In this document: positions 28,855-40,375 of the stretch, piece by piece
Numbering within the stretch: position 1 is the first letter of the stretch
Layout: every line of letters begins with the position of its first letter
DNA from: Epithemia pelagica
Taxonomy: Eukaryota; Bacillariophyta; Bacillariophyceae; Surirellales; Surirellaceae
NCBI GenBank assembly: GCA_946965045.2
Contig: OX337235.1
Span: 806,001 to 870,000, forward strand
Length of the DNA stretch: 64,000 nt
Reading direction: 5' to 3'
Notes under the pieces: generated by a model
The model's database searches: none
What the model was told of the DNA's origin: nothing
What the model saw: only the letters and a program-made list of their open reading frames with translations
Translations under genes and position numbers: made by a program

Positions 28855-31338
28855 ATGGAACACAATGGGACGACTGCCACAAGTAGCAACAGCAGTGTTG
28901 TGGCATCGGGAGGAACACCAGAGGACACAACCTCCTCCAATAATAATAATACTACCAACAAGACAATGGCATCTTCCTCCAGCATTCCCGACGAATTGGG
29001 TCATGTTTTGGAGGATTTGTTTCACTCCAAAATCCAGGCAAACCCTTCCAACACTGCTACTTTGACGACTGCCATTACCACAAAACCGACTGCAACTGTG
29101 AAAGCGGTGGCCGATACTAATACTATGGAGGACATGGAAGCGTGGATTGAGACGTTGAATGACCAAGTGCGAGAAAACCTGTGGATGGGTGTGGAATCCA
29201 TCTTGAATGGTGGATTGCGCTTGGCACTCTCCACCCTTTCCAATCCAACCAACTCATCCACTCCAGCAATCAGAACTTCGGAAAAATCATCCACTTCCTC
29301 GGAGCCAAAATCAACTCCCACTAATACGACAGCAACATTATCCCAATCGGCCACAACCACCACCTCCACCTCTACAAAGAAACCGTCTAAACCTACGAGT
29401 GATGGTACCAGTACAAAATCTCAATCCGAACGTAGCCCAAAGGTGGAGGACAAGCAGCCATCCAATCCGTCTTCTTCTACTAATACTTCCTCTACCTCCA
29501 AACCACTCGCTTCGCAACAAACATCCCAATCTAAAACTGCTCCATCTTCCAAACAACAATCCTCATCACAATCCTCCAGCACTGCACGAAAACAACCACC
29601 AGCCACTCGAGGAGGAGGAGGTTCTAACAAGGAGGCTCCACCTGCTTCCGCTCGTGATACTGGCGGCTCTCATCGGAGACGATCACGCAGTCCTGCAGTA
29701 GATCGAGGCAGGCATCGAGGAGATCGATCCTATGATGGCTATTATCCTCATCCCCACGGTCCAGGTCCTCCTCCCCATCATCGGCCCCCTCCAGGTCCAG
29801 GAGGAGGTCCTCCTCCACCACCACACCATCATCCTCATCATCCCATGGGGCCCCATGGTGGTCCTCCTCCGCCATTTCATGGTGGCCGTGGTGGACCACC
29901 CCCACCCCCTCGCCGCGAGCGAGAGTACAGTGATAGCCGTGATCGAGACTATCCTCCAGGTCCACCACCACCGGGTATGGATCCCCATCGACGATGGCCG
30001 CGAAGTGGAGAACCTCACCCTCCCAATGGACCACCACCACCTCCTCCCCATCATGGTGGTGGTCCACCTCCTCCCTTTCGAGGACCTCCTGGTGGCCGCG
30101 AGGCCAGTTGGAGCCGAGGCCGGAGTGTTCGCAGCAATACTGGTCCACCACCGCCCCCACTTCCACCACCACCACCACTACCACCGCATGACGAGTCCTT
30201 TCGTCGAGGAGACAGTTCTCGGAGCAGTCGCCGACGATCTCGATCGGAATCGGAACGACGATATCGAGATCGACAGTATCACACGAGCAGTCGCAGCAGT
30301 CGGCCGCATGACTCGTACCGAGAGGGGCGAGGAGACAGTAGTAGTGGGCGTTATCATCATCGACGGGGACGAGGATCGAGTCGAGATCGTGACGAGGAGG
30401 ACGACGACGATCGGTATTCTCGCTCCCCTCCTCGTCGCAAAAGTTATTCGCCCGATCCACCACCCCGACGTCGGAGTCGAAAACGGTCCGCCAGTAGTAG
30501 TCGCAGTGAAGATTCCGATCGATACAGCAGCAGTCGTCATCGTCGGCGCAAAAGTCGAGACGAGGATAGTAGTCGAGGAGATCGACGATCGTCTCGCCGT
30601 AGTTCTGATGCCGGCGATCATCATCATCATCATCATCATCATCATGACAGCCATCCGGACGATGGTCATCATCATCATGACGGCAAGGATACGGTGGCAC
30701 AGGATTCTCCTTCGTCCCACCATCGTCGGAGTAGTAGTCGCAAAGATCGCAAATCCGAACGGAAACGACATCGTCGACGAAGTCCCAGTTACGATCACGA
30801 TGATGATTCCTATCATCATCATCATCATCGCAGTAGCCGTCGTCGGGGACGAAGTTCCAGTTCCGAGTCGGCCGGAGAACGACGGTCGTCACGACGTCGG
30901 GGAAGTACCACCTCCAGTCGACGACGAAGCAGTCGTCGATCGTCCACCACTGCCGAAAATAATAACACCCACAATAGTCCCAGCCGTCCACCCAGTGGTG
31001 CGGCCGATGAGGGACCCTCGTTGTCAGCCGAGTATTCCCACTCCAACAATAACAACAAGAGTGGTGGCGACGACACCAAAAAGGATGACACCTATGCCAC
31101 CAACAGTACTACCAATAGTCATGGAGGCAATGATCATTCTCGAAGCACGTCGTCACGGCGGAGTACGAGACGAGAATCACGACGGAGAAAACGCAAAGAA
31201 AAGGAAAAATCCAGCAACAGCAAGGACCACGAAAAGGACAATCCCAAAGAGGAGGACGAAGACCGTAAGGGTACCAAGGCGACCAGCAGTAGTACGGAGG
31301 CAAACAAACCAGCCGACTCCAAAATGGATTTGCAGTGA
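28855..31338 (+). CDS. Arg/Ser-rich, Pro-rich protein, probable pre-mRNA splicing-related factor
   Basis: 827 residues from ATG 28855; the frame extends further upstream, but that translation is hydrophobic and atypical. A short folded N-terminal part (DELGHVLEDLFHSK, then MEDMEAWIETLNDQVRENLW) leads into Ser/Thr/Gln-rich linker. A Pro/Gly/His-rich centre follows (repeated GPPPPP and HHPHHP), then about 400 residues of RS/SR/DR dipeptides typical of SR-related splicing proteins (SRRM-like). It includes runs of nine and six His. The basic C-terminus (RRESRRRKRKEKEKSS) is NLS-like. Nuclear speckle location and splicing role are inferred from composition. The simple codon repeats create long open frames in other frames and on the antisense strand, which I reject. 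Confidence 0.8.
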   Translation: MEHNGTTATSSNSSVVASGGTPEDTTSSNNNNTTNKTMASSSSIPDELGHVLEDLFHSKIQANPSNTATLTTAITTKPTATVKAVADTNTMEDMEAWIETLNDQVRENLWMGVESILNGGLRLALSTLSNPTNSSTPAIRTSEKSSTSSEPKSTPTNTTATLSQSATTTTSTSTKKPSKPTSDGTSTKSQSERSPKVEDKQPSNPSSSTNTSSTSKPLASQQTSQSKTAPSSKQQSSSQSSSTARKQPPATRGGGGSNKEAPPASARDTGGSHRRRSRSPAVDRGRHRGDRSYDGYYPHPHGPGPPPHHRPPPGPGGGPPPPPHHHPHHPMGPHGGPPPPFHGGRGGPPPPPRREREYSDSRDRDYPPGPPPPGMDPHRRWPRSGEPHPPNGPPPPPPHHGGGPPPPFRGPPGGREASWSRGRSVRSNTGPPPPPLPPPPPLPPHDESFRRGDSSRSSRRRSRSESERRYRDRQYHTSSRSSRPHDSYREGRGDSSSGRYHHRRGRGSSRDRDEEDDDDRYSRSPPRRKSYSPDPPPRRRSRKRSASSSRSEDSDRYSSSRHRRRKSRDEDSSRGDRRSSRRSSDAGDHHHHHHHHHDSHPDDGHHHHDGKDTVAQDSPSSHHRRSSSRKDRKSERKRHRRRSPSYDHDDDSYHHHHHRSSRRRGRSSSSESAGERRSSRRRGSTTSSRRRSSRRSSTTAENNNTHNSPSRPPSGAADEGPSLSAEYSHSNNNNKSGGDDTKKDDTYATNSTTNSHGGNDHSRSTSSRRSTRRESRRRKRKEKEKSSNSKDHEKDNPKEEDEDRKGTKATSSSTEANKPADSKMDLQ

Positions 31339-31681
31339 GTGAATTTGGATTGGTCCGTAGTAGCTATACAGATGAAGAATGTGTACAAACACCCTAGGTA
31401 TTTGTAGAGATAAACAAAATGATGATCATAACTATAAACTTGAAAGATAGAGAGCAAGTGTTGGGTGATGTAGTACTTTCGTTTGTGTATGACCCCATTT
31501 CTAAACTTTACAGTACCAGTCTCAAACCAACCACGGATGCATCCAGCAACAACAAGAGGATTTCCCTTTCATCCACAACTCACGTGGGCGTCGAACACCA
31601 CCCAGATGAAACAGAGAGCACATGAATATAGTTCGTGTTTGTAACCGTCTTACCAAAAGGAGAACGACAATACAAATCATA

Positions 31682-32503
31682 TCAACTATCTGGAAGCCAT
31701 CGCTCTTCAAAACAAAGATTGGTCATGAGCTCGCCTCCAGCCGGGGTTATTTCAGGATCATAGATTTGAATCGATACAATGGTATTAGAATCGTCATTGC
31801 CATTGTTGTTGGGAAGGACAATGCCAATGGGAATCTCCTCTCCACTTGTCAGGGGTGGGATCGTTTCATAGGCCAAGACTCCGTCGCATCCATAGACAGT
31901 AATGGACGTGTCCAAACAAGAATTGGGTCGGGGACAAACCAATCCCAAGGAAACCACCGTCACTCGATCCGTAAAGGACACAATGAGATTATCACGAAAC
32001 TGTTGGGGTCCCACGCCGTAGGTCCAGGTCGAAGATGACGCGTCTGGGAGTTTGGGATGATCAAACCCTACCACTGCCAAAAGATTGTGAACAGTAGCGT
32101 CGGCATTGGAATCGACAGAGAGCGAAAAGCCTGGCAACAACGTGGAAAAGACTAGGGATCCGTCCTCTTGTTCACAGAGACTGTCGGACGACAGGGGAGA
32201 AGGACAATATGCCACGGATGACACGGTGCTAGATTCAAAATCTTCACAATAGTGCATTTGTGGATTCCCAATTCGAGTTTGAAATTGACTTGGTTCATTG
32301 ATGAAAATGATTTGTTCCGCGGTTTCAGTCTCGTCCACCCTTCGAGTATCCCCACTGCTGCTCCAATCCTTGCACATGGCATGTTTCTTTCCTCCAGACT
32401 TGCTTTTGCTTCCCTGTAAGGAGCGTGCACTCTCTACGATTCCGAATAGATGAAAGAGGCATGGTAACAGAGCCACGATATAGCTCTTGTTCCACAGTTT
32501 CAT
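31682..32503 (-). CDS. Secreted protein of unknown function
   Basis: 273 residues from ATG 32503 (MKLWNKSYIVALLPCLF...). A clear signal peptide has a hydrophobic core IVALLPCLFHLFGIV and probable cleavage near VES-A. The mature part has about eight cysteines, suggesting disulfides, and beta-rich text (WTYGVGPQQFRDNLIVSFTDRVTVVSLGLVC). This is reminiscent of a PEP-CTERM-like or lectin-like sandwich seen in algal secreted proteins, but I do not recognise a family. A run of conserved aromatic residues near the middle and a carboxyl end of FEERWLPDS complete it. No neighbouring gene suggests a pathway. Confidence 0.7.
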   Translation of the reverse strand: MKLWNKSYIVALLPCLFHLFGIVESARSLQGSKSKSGGKKHAMCKDWSSSGDTRRVDETETAEQIIFINEPSQFQTRIGNPQMHYCEDFESSTVSSVAYCPSPLSSDSLCEQEDGSLVFSTLLPGFSLSVDSNADATVHNLLAVVGFDHPKLPDASSSTWTYGVGPQQFRDNLIVSFTDRVTVVSLGLVCPRPNSCLDTSITVYGCDGVLAYETIPPLTSGEEIPIGIVLPNNNGNDDSNTIVSIQIYDPEITPAGGELMTNLCFEERWLPDS

Positions 32504-32759
32504 GATGCTTCCCTTCACAAAAAGCCCTTTTCAGGAATATGATAGACTGTGTGCATTCGTCATGCTCCAAAGTGTCCATGATTCATGCTTGGTCATCACT
32601 CGTCACCTCTTGGACAGTGCTCATGAATACTGGACTGCTGTCATGGATGAATGGTCTCAATCATGGATCCTCGACAATTTCTCCATCATGGTAGCGGCGT
32701 GACCCTATTCTCGGAGAGTCGTGGCATCCGTTGAATGACGCCTCCATCCAACTTTTCTT

Positions 32760-32780
32760 TGTGTGTGTGTGTGTGTGTTT
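32760..32780. repeat. (TG)n microsatellite
   Basis: About ten TG dinucleotides in the interval between two genes. Confidence 0.85.
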
Positions 32781-33400
32781 GAGAGCCAGTGCGGGAAACA
32801 GTGTAGGTAGGCAGAGGGGAATCGTGACTCTTTCACCGGGTCGGAGGTTGCAAGTCTTGCATCCGATCGTTCTCACAAAGTCTTTGCTTTTTGCGAAAAC
32901 CCAATTGCTGAACCGTGGAGATGCTTGCGTTTCAGTAGTCTCGCCATGCTTGGAATTGGCATGTGCATACGACGACTGATTGATTCTGACAAACAACAAT
33001 TGCCTCCATCTTTTCATATTCTCCCCACCACAAACCACTTTCTCCCCCTAATTGCGACCACGGGAGAAGGGGGCGGAATCTATTCACGTTTCGCGCTTCA
33101 CAAGACGAAGCCGACAAAGGTGTCTCTAGCTAGACTCTAGATTCACCGTTGACTTTTGACTTGGGGAAACAAAAACACAAAACAAAAGAAGAGGCTATTT
33201 TACACGCGAAGAGAAGACAACTAAGGTACCACCATACCTAGAAGCATCCGAAAGAACATTCATGATGGTGAGCTACCGTCCTCGTGGTCCCCCTGGTGGC
33301 TCCTCGTCCCCCTTGTTCACGAGCAGAAGCTTCTTCCCGTTCTTATAAGTCGCTGTCCATCTGTTGGCGGTCTCCACAATTCCGGGTGTGGGTGCCATAA

Positions 33401-34257
33401 CTGTCTTATGCGGATGTGGTCCGTTGCGCCGTCAGATGTTGGAGGAAGATCAAGAGAAGAACGGAGAAGAACAGTGCCCCGAAGAAGAAGGTGAAGACGA
33501 AGGAGGATGTGGATCAATGGCACTTTTTTTTCGAGAACACCCGGATCATTCGAATCCGGACCGACGGTTCCTCGATTCGACGATCCTTCGTGAGAATTGT
33601 GGCCAGTACGGTTTTGACGCCTATATTGGTGTGTAGTCCTCTCACATGTGTCTCTTTGCGGTCCCTACCCCCGCTAGTACGGTCGATCCCACGTTTCCAA
33701 CCGAATGCGAGGCAGTGTCCTTCCACCTCAATGACCCATCCTCTAAGGAAATCCTTGGCCAGACTGTAGATCATTTTAACGATGGACAATTCCGCCCCGT
33801 TGGATCGTATCCCTTTGCAGATTTGTTGACCGCCTACGACAATGTGACACTCAAAAGTGACGACCCGACGTCTTACGACATTGTAACCAACAATTGTGCC
33901 CAAATCGTCCTGGCCATGATGTGTGCGCTCGGCATTGAAGTTACGGACGAGATCTTGTCGTGGACAGCCGATGCACTCCTATCCACGCAAGACGACGGCG
34001 ACGGTGACATACTCTTCCGATTAATGGCCAATAGCACCCATTTGGCCGATATTGGTGTTACGGATGGTCGTGAATTGGTGGCCTCTGACGTGTATGCTAT
34101 GGTGACCGCCTACGCCGGAAACTTCCATTGTTCGTCGCTCAAGAGTGCTGGCGGTGATGAAAAAGAATCATCCGCGTCGTCGTCCGCTATCTGGTGGATG
34201 ATGACGGTGGGTATCGGAGGGGCTGCCGCAATGATGGCTGCTTTGCCAGTTAACTAA
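33401..34257 (+). CDS. Hypothetical protein with C-terminal membrane anchor, multi-exon
   Basis: The well-supported part is 33678-34257: TVDPTFPTECEAVSFHLND, then YDIVTNNCAQIVLAMMCALG, with a final hydrophobic segment IWWMMTVGIGGAAAMMAAL. Upstream in the same frame a TAG at 33634 interrupts. A GTGTAG...CGCTAG intron of 47 nt (33631-33677) would instead connect to another open frame reading DQWHFFFENTRIIRIRTDG, which looks coding. A 45-nt variant would keep the original frame. No ATG is convincing, so at least one further exon lies before 33401 (perhaps from ATG 33264). The NNCAQ motif recalls papain-like and lipid acyltransferase Cys families, but this is weak. Confidence 0.5.
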
Positions 34258-35976
34258 CCTTTGAAACTATAGGATCATACTGAAAGTATAGTAGGAGTAG
34301 TACCTTGTGGAACGAGGATGCACCCACCACCATTTGCTGCCGAGAACAAGGAGACAGTCGTTATGATTTCTGTTTGTCTTGTTTTATGGATGCATCGATC
34401 GTTATTGTTGCTGTGCTTTCTTTACAGTACGTCCGCTCAGTTGGAGGTTGCACTTTTATTCATGGGAAATGGGAAATGGTAGACATTCCCCCACTGCCTG
34501 ACCATCGTCCGTCTTTGGTAGTATGTTGTTTGTCCCATTCCCATGACAGACTCCAGGCTCCAGCGCGAAAAGATCGAGATCTAAAGAGAGCGAATACAAT
34601 ATATGCTCCATACTTCTACATCAACACAATCAATGGACCGATACTGGATAATAGCACTCTTGCAATAATTTACAGACATGGCTTGAATTCGCGCACCAAG
34701 TACCATACTTGACGGTGGATTCGCCATTCACCGTTCCATATGGCTGGACACGGGATAAAGAACCAACCTTGTGTCATGAGAAAATCATAAACCTTGGGTT
34801 TAAAATCATATAGAACCAACAAGTTCAGCTATGAACACCCGCCGATAAGCCTCCCATGACCCAAAAAGCCTCGCATGACCAACCAATATTGCTTCGCCAA
34901 CACCGATGAGAGCTTTTGCTGAAAGTTCTGGGGATCTATACGCAAGGATTGGAATTTGGAATCGTGAGAGATCTAGCTAGAGAGGCACTCTTCTCATGGA
35001 GTTACCTTAGCTACCCCTATTGCTTCGACTGAGGGAGCTTTCATGAATGAATCAATCCTGTTCGACTGAGTTCAGTATGAACGATGTCGGGTAGATCGTT
35101 TAGATGGGGTTTGGGGTGGAGATTTCAGCAATGACTGCAAAACAGACATAGTCATCTGACAATGGATCAGGAAGTTCAATGACAAATTTGAACAGGGATT
35201 TGAAAGTTAATGTTGATAAAAATAAGATATCATAATATACAGATTTGTATATTTTATGATGTGTTCGGGTCATTGTGTTCACTGTAAATCGCGCAGGGTC
35301 ATAAGTCGATAAACTGTACAATTCAAGAATATATCTATTGTAATATACAAATATCCTGATTTCCCCAACCAACAACAAATGACTTTTACAAGCAGTTGAA
35401 TGATGGTGTATCAAGAAAAGAGGACGGCAGTCGTAACGGTACTCGTCGCCTTGCAACTTGGGGAAACAAAGGGTCGAATCGGGCGAGGAGGGCGCTTGCG
35501 CCCGACGAGCCAGTAATCAGTAGTAATCAGTAATGGCATGTCAATCGTCGGTAAGGGCCTTACGTGTTTGACACCAGGTCATTCGGGACTGCCGGATGCT
35601 TCAGTCGCACGTGTGATACCACGTAACACGTACCCCTCACACAGTCATCCCATCAACTCATCAGCATCGTACTGCCCTACACGAGGATACGAGACACGAC
35701 ACGGACTTCTCATCCTTTCACCAGGACGGATCTTGCAGTGCGCTCGCTGTGCTGCCTTTCGAATTCAATTTCACGCTGACATACCCAATTGAGACAGCAG
35801 AGCAGCCGTAGCGCATACATCGACTGGATCAGACCCGACTCCATCATCGTCCACAGCAGCAGCATCATACACTCAAGTCGAACCACAATCGACTTGAACA
35901 ATCTCATTAAACTGCTTAGCCCAATCCACATTCGCTTCTTGTAATTCTTGTTGTTGACACATTGTATTTCTGAAAA
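34258..35976. other. Intergenic stretch
   Basis: About 1.7 kb, AT-richer around 35200-35350. No supported gene; a 118-codon minus-strand frame at 35100-35456 has no recognised features. Confidence 0.55.
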
Positions 35977-37176
35977 ATGAGAACGTTTTCGACCGCTGCC
36001 CTGTTCTGTCTCTTGACCACCAGTGCCACTGCCTTTGCACCGCAACCACTGCCCTCGGCCGCACGTCAAAGTACGACCAGTCTCAATATTTTGGATGAAC
36101 CCGATACAGCGCAATTGGCCCGAGCAGGTGTAAGTTGAACCCAATGCCCTTGTCGTCGTCGATTTCGACGGCGGCGACTACCATTGCTATATGACCCATT
36201 ATGAGTCAGTCATAAAAGTATCTCACATGACTTTTTACTTTTGTTTCGTTTGCTATCGAACAGGCCAAATACACACCTGGTGGCGCCGACACTGAGTTTG
36301 CTCGCAAATACCGTCATTTGGCCGGGGCCGAAATCCGCACCGTGGCCGAAGCCTTTGCCGAATTCACCAACGACTTTGGATACACGATCAACCCCTTGTA
36401 CAAGAATATGATTACCGATTTGGTGGGAACCACACATTTGATTACCGTCAATGCCCGATTTAAGCGCGATGAATTGTGGTGCCTGGGGATTTTGACCACC
36501 CTCGACTTGCTCCTAAAGAACTACCCCGAACCGGATATCAAGGACAAGCTGTTCGCGTCCCTCTTCAAATCGGTCGGCATGGATGTCGGTGAAGTCCAAT
36601 CACAAGCCGAAGTCATGCGACAATGGGTGCAAGGCAAGACCAAGGAAGATATTGAAGCCGCCTTGAATGGAGAAGGCGACTCTCCCTTGGCCCGCATTGC
36701 CACATCGATCAAGGGCGATGAATTCTGGATGTACAGTCGGTATTTCGGAATTGGATTGGTCAAACTCATGGAAGTGGTCGGCATTGACATGGACAAGGAC
36801 GAAGTCTACCCCATTATGGAAGACTGGATGGAAAACAAGTTGGGTCGATCCCACTTGACCGCCTGTGTAAGTCAAAGCTGGTCCAACACGGGATCGTTCC
36901 ACGAACATGTTGCAAAATGGACATTTCACTCATGATTTTGGTTTCGACTCGTCGTTACTTTGATATGAACAGGCGGACAGTGATTTGTTTTTCCGAGTAA
37001 AGGATAAGTTGGACATGATGGAAACCATGATGAAGGAAATTGAAATTCGTGAAAAGAAGCGCATGGCGGAACGATTGGAAGCCAAGGCCGAGGCCGCACT
37101 GGCAGCGGCCGAGAAGGAACAAAAATATCAAGACGAGGTGGACGCCGAGGCATCCAAGGAAACAGTCGATGCCTAA
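35977..37176 (+). CDS. THF1: Thylakoid formation protein Psb29/THF1, plastid-targeted, three exons
   Basis: Exons 35977-36129, 36264-36866 and 36973-37176 (introns of 134 and 106 nt, both donor GTAAGT, acceptors CAG) join in phase 0 to 319 residues. The N-terminus [19 protein letters not shown]^FAPQ is a signal peptide with Phe at the cleavage site. A Ser/Thr/Arg-rich transit segment follows: the bipartite signal that takes proteins through the four membranes of a diatom plastid. The body matches Psb29/THF1: [36 protein letters not shown] and [16 protein letters not shown]. The C-terminus is a charged coiled coil rich in Ala, Glu and Lys. In plants and cyanobacteria the protein acts in photosystem II assembly/repair with FtsH. 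The splice model fits perfectly. Confidence 0.92.
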
Positions 37177-37899
37177 GCAATCTAACGACGCTTCGACCGC
37201 TACAATGTTTCGACGTAAATGACCACAAGAAGGACGGACTGTACTCCCAGTTCGACCGGGTCCGGCCTTTGCGTTTTCGGTCGGTAGACAGTTCCGCACA
37301 GTAGCAGCCCCTTGCACTCCAATCACCTCCACCTGTTTCATGCACAGACACATTACAACACTCAATTAAACATTAATATCGCTATCTCTTTGTATTCACT
37401 CTTCTCCTCTCCATGTGAAGGGATCTTTTATAGCAATATCACGTGAAAGGAACATTTTGTCCCAGGAGTAGGTCGAAAATCTCCTGGGTATGTCTGAAAC
37501 TTATGAAGCTAAGGGACCGCTATCTACTAGGAGTAGGAGTATCTACTGTCTATATCTACATGGGATGGGGTATCTTTTCTGCTGTGACAGACAAACGAGA
37601 AGGAGCGGTCATGCTCAACATATTACCCTAGAACAATTTAGACACTCTGATGATGGTAACGCGGGGGTGTTCGTTTGCTTCGCATCGAAATCTGACGCGA
37701 GATTCGTTCGTCATCCATCATCACGGGGACATCGATCAACAGACCCCGAGAGAGAAGAACCAGAAACCAATCGATCGCCACCAATCGTCGCAAGATCTTG
37801 CAACAAGACTTTTGATCTCATCATCATCTCATATTCATTCCTTGACTTTTGACGTGAACTTGATCAGGTAGAAATCGTTTCCTACACATTCAACCAACA

Positions 37900-38685
37900 A
37901 TGGTGGCACCAAATCTCAAGATTCATTCTGGGCCCACCTGCTCGGGTTTGCGCCAAAAACCTACTCGAAGAACGAATCAAGGAGTTCGAAGACATGCCAT
38001 CACAACAATCCTCTCGCTGTGGGCCGTTGGCCAGACTTTTGTTTCCCACGAATCCTCATCTTTGGTCTCGGCTTGGTCGCAAGGTCACTGTTCATTCTCA
38101 AGACAATCTCGTCCACAAAGATCCCACGGCTCGCTTCCCTGTCCCAGACAAGGCCATGTCGTCTGCCGATTGGCGTCTCAGCCTCCCGAGTTTCTCGACG
38201 ACGACATTTCCCGCTTAAAGGCCAAGGCCATGCTTGAACTGGAGAAGGCAAGAGCAAAATTACATCGATCACAAGAGGTTGATGATGAAATGCCTTCGAG
38301 TTCCACATCTGATGAGGAGATGACCGAGAAACGTGCCGTTCCATTTTTCGCCTCGGTCGAGACCTCCGACGACGAATCCGCGTCCTCCGAAAGACGACGT
38401 GAAGCAATGATCAAGGCGGTCGACCAAGACACGGGCTTGGTCACGGCAGATGGCGAGAAAATGGCGGCCTTGTCGGAGAAAGAAGAATGGCAAGTTCGAT
38501 CCTTGTTGGAAGTCTTTGAAAATGAATTGAATGAAAGTGATGGGGACGTCTATAGCTTGGCCTCGAAACAATTGGCGGAACGGGATGTAGCGGCATCCAT
38601 ATGGAATTTACGCAAAGAGTTGCAAATGGAAGATTACAAGAAAATCTTTGATGCCAAGAATCGGTTCATTGGAGAGACGGAATAA
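37900..38685 (+). CDS. Hypothetical protein, possibly organelle-targeted
   Basis: 261 residues from ATG 37900. The basic N-terminus contains a moderately hydrophobic segment (AITTILSLWAVGQTFV), followed by Ser/Arg/Gln-rich text up to about residue 90, as in a presequence. The remainder is acidic and helical (DDDISRLKAKAMLELEKARAKL) and ends in a folded-looking stretch (LSEKEEWQVRSLLEVFENEL, then SIWNLRKELQMEDYKKIFDA). No family recognised. It lies on the same strand downstream of the Psb29 gene, but eukaryotic neighbours need not be related. Confidence 0.6.
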   Translation: MVAPNLKIHSGPTCSGLRQKPTRRTNQGVRRHAITTILSLWAVGQTFVSHESSSLVSAWSQGHCSFSRQSRPQRSHGSLPCPRQGHVVCRLASQPPEFLDDDISRLKAKAMLELEKARAKLHRSQEVDDEMPSSSTSDEEMTEKRAVPFFASVETSDDESASSERRREAMIKAVDQDTGLVTADGEKMAALSEKEEWQVRSLLEVFENELNESDGDVYSLASKQLAERDVAASIWNLRKELQMEDYKKIFDAKNRFIGETE

Positions 38686-39198
38686 GTAGTAGAGGTTGGT
38701 ACGCGGTCACGACCACGACGACAAGACCTGAATTCCGAACAGCGTAAGAAATATACATCAGTGGAGATGAATGTCGTAGCTTGCATCGTGGTTACAAAAG
38801 CTACAACGCAGTCGTTGCGGGAAAAACGTGTTGGAGCATGAACGTCATCCGGTGCTAGTATCGTTATGCAAGTTGAAGCACCAGCAAATACCTCTGTTAC
38901 TTCCGAATGTACGTGTTCGTATGGCTAAGAGCACCAGCAAAGCTCGCATACATAAAAACAAGTGATTACTTCTTCGAAATTGATGCCTTCAAAGAGAGGA
39001 GTTCAGTAGAAAATGTTCACATCGGTGTACTCGAGGCTTTGTCTAGAGGCAGCCGTTCCTTCGAATCGTTCAGCCAGTCTCCGTCGGTTGACCTTCAATA
39101 CCATATTCATATCACAGGATTACACTTGATCGACTTTTTGAAGGCTAGAGAAGATGCGAAATCAACATCGTACGATTATGTAAAACAATCAATAAGGC

Positions 39199-39960
39199 CT
39201 ACTGGGCCACCTCTACTGACTTTGCCATTTCCTGTTCCACCATCTTGGCATCAGCCTTCCAATAGGTGAAAAGCTGGTTGGCCATTCCATCAGGAAAGAC
39301 ATCTTCCTCACCCTTTTTCAAGGCAGTAATCACAGCGTCGGCAACCGCGCTGGGTGGGGTCTTGTCAAAGGGGAGTCCTTCCGCCATTGCGGTATCAATG
39401 GGGCCCGGATACACTCCCACAACCAAACTGTTGGGCAAGTCGCGACGCTGGGCTTGCGTCAAGGAATGAGCCGCCGCCTTTGACGCCGAATATGTGCCGC
39501 CAACGGGAAAATTGACCAATGAAGCAATCGAGTTTATGTTTACCACGGCGCTTTCATTCGAGTTCTTGAGAAGCGGGGCAAAGCTACTGACAATGGCCAA
39601 CGGAGCGAGGTAGTTGACCTTGATCTCCTGCTGGACATTTGAAATCTCGTTCTCCAAGGAGCTTCCAGTCCCCGAAGAAAAGTAGCCCGCATTGTTGACC
39701 ACCAAGGTAACATCAGGACATTGCTCAGGAAGCCTCTTGATCGAGTCCAGATCCATGACATCCAAAGTCACTGCGACAACCTTGCCATCGCTCTCTGTCA
39801 CAAGATCTTGAAGGTCTTTGGTGTCTCTTGCTGTCGCATAGACCTTTTTGACACCTTGATCCAGGAGTGCATGAACGATAGCTCGGCCAATGCCATTCTT
39901 CTTGTTGGTGCCTGTCACGAAGGCCACCTGAGTTTCGAAGTTGATTGAAGTTGGAGACAT
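39199..39960 (-). CDS. Short-chain dehydrogenase/reductase, copy 1
   Basis: 253 residues, classical SDR length. The NAD(P)-binding loop reads VTGTNKKNGIGRAI, a TGxxxGxG variant with an inserted residue. Further motifs are NNAGY, NINSIASL with the catalytic Ser, and YSASK (YxxxK), followed by PGPIDTAMAE. The substrate is unknown. The fold resembles oxidoreductases acting on small carbonyls. This is the most divergent of the four copies in the window (for example VVAVTLDVMDLDSIKRLPEQ versus VVPVALDVTDLNAIKKLPEQ) and therefore likely the oldest. It faces the DUF1501 gene head to head across about 400 bp. Confidence 0.9.
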   Translation of the reverse strand: MSPTSINFETQVAFVTGTNKKNGIGRAIVHALLDQGVKKVYATARDTKDLQDLVTESDGKVVAVTLDVMDLDSIKRLPEQCPDVTLVVNNAGYFSSGTGSSLENEISNVQQEIKVNYLAPLAIVSSFAPLLKNSNESAVVNINSIASLVNFPVGGTYSASKAAAHSLTQAQRRDLPNSLVVGVYPGPIDTAMAEGLPFDKTPPSAVADAVITALKKGEEDVFPDGMANQLFTYWKADAKMVEQEMAKSVEVAQ

Positions 39961-40375
39961 GGTTCTAGAATTCTTTTGAATTTTGCTTTGTTGTTGTTGC
40001 TTTGCAATGCTAAGTTTTTATGACCGTGTAATAGAACGAGCACCTTGAGAGCTGAGTCTCACAGGTGATGGGAGACTTCAATCCTCGGATCATCTTTGAA
40101 AATCAATGAAGCAACATCAAACCAAGTTTGCTCTTAAACGATGCATTCGTCATCCTCCGACATACCCCAATGAAGAAGGACTTGCCTCTAATAGCCTATT
40201 GGCTCTGAGCAAACTCTGAACATCATCGTTGATCATCGAAGGGTCAACGGCGAAAAGTGGATAAGTTGATAAAAGCGACCCATTAGCGACAGTAAAGGTA
40301 GACAAAAGGGCCGGGGGGCCCTGCACCACAGTCACTGACTGTGGTCACTGACTGTCCGTGCCCAACACTCACATC

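Noticed and set aside
29624-30991. 455-codon antisense ORF and 536-codon overlapping ORF (29732-31342) over the RS gene
   Set aside because: Both consist of repeats forced by the codon pattern of the RS frame (Asp/Tyr/Val or Ile/Val/Thr strings) and lack any protein-like organisation.
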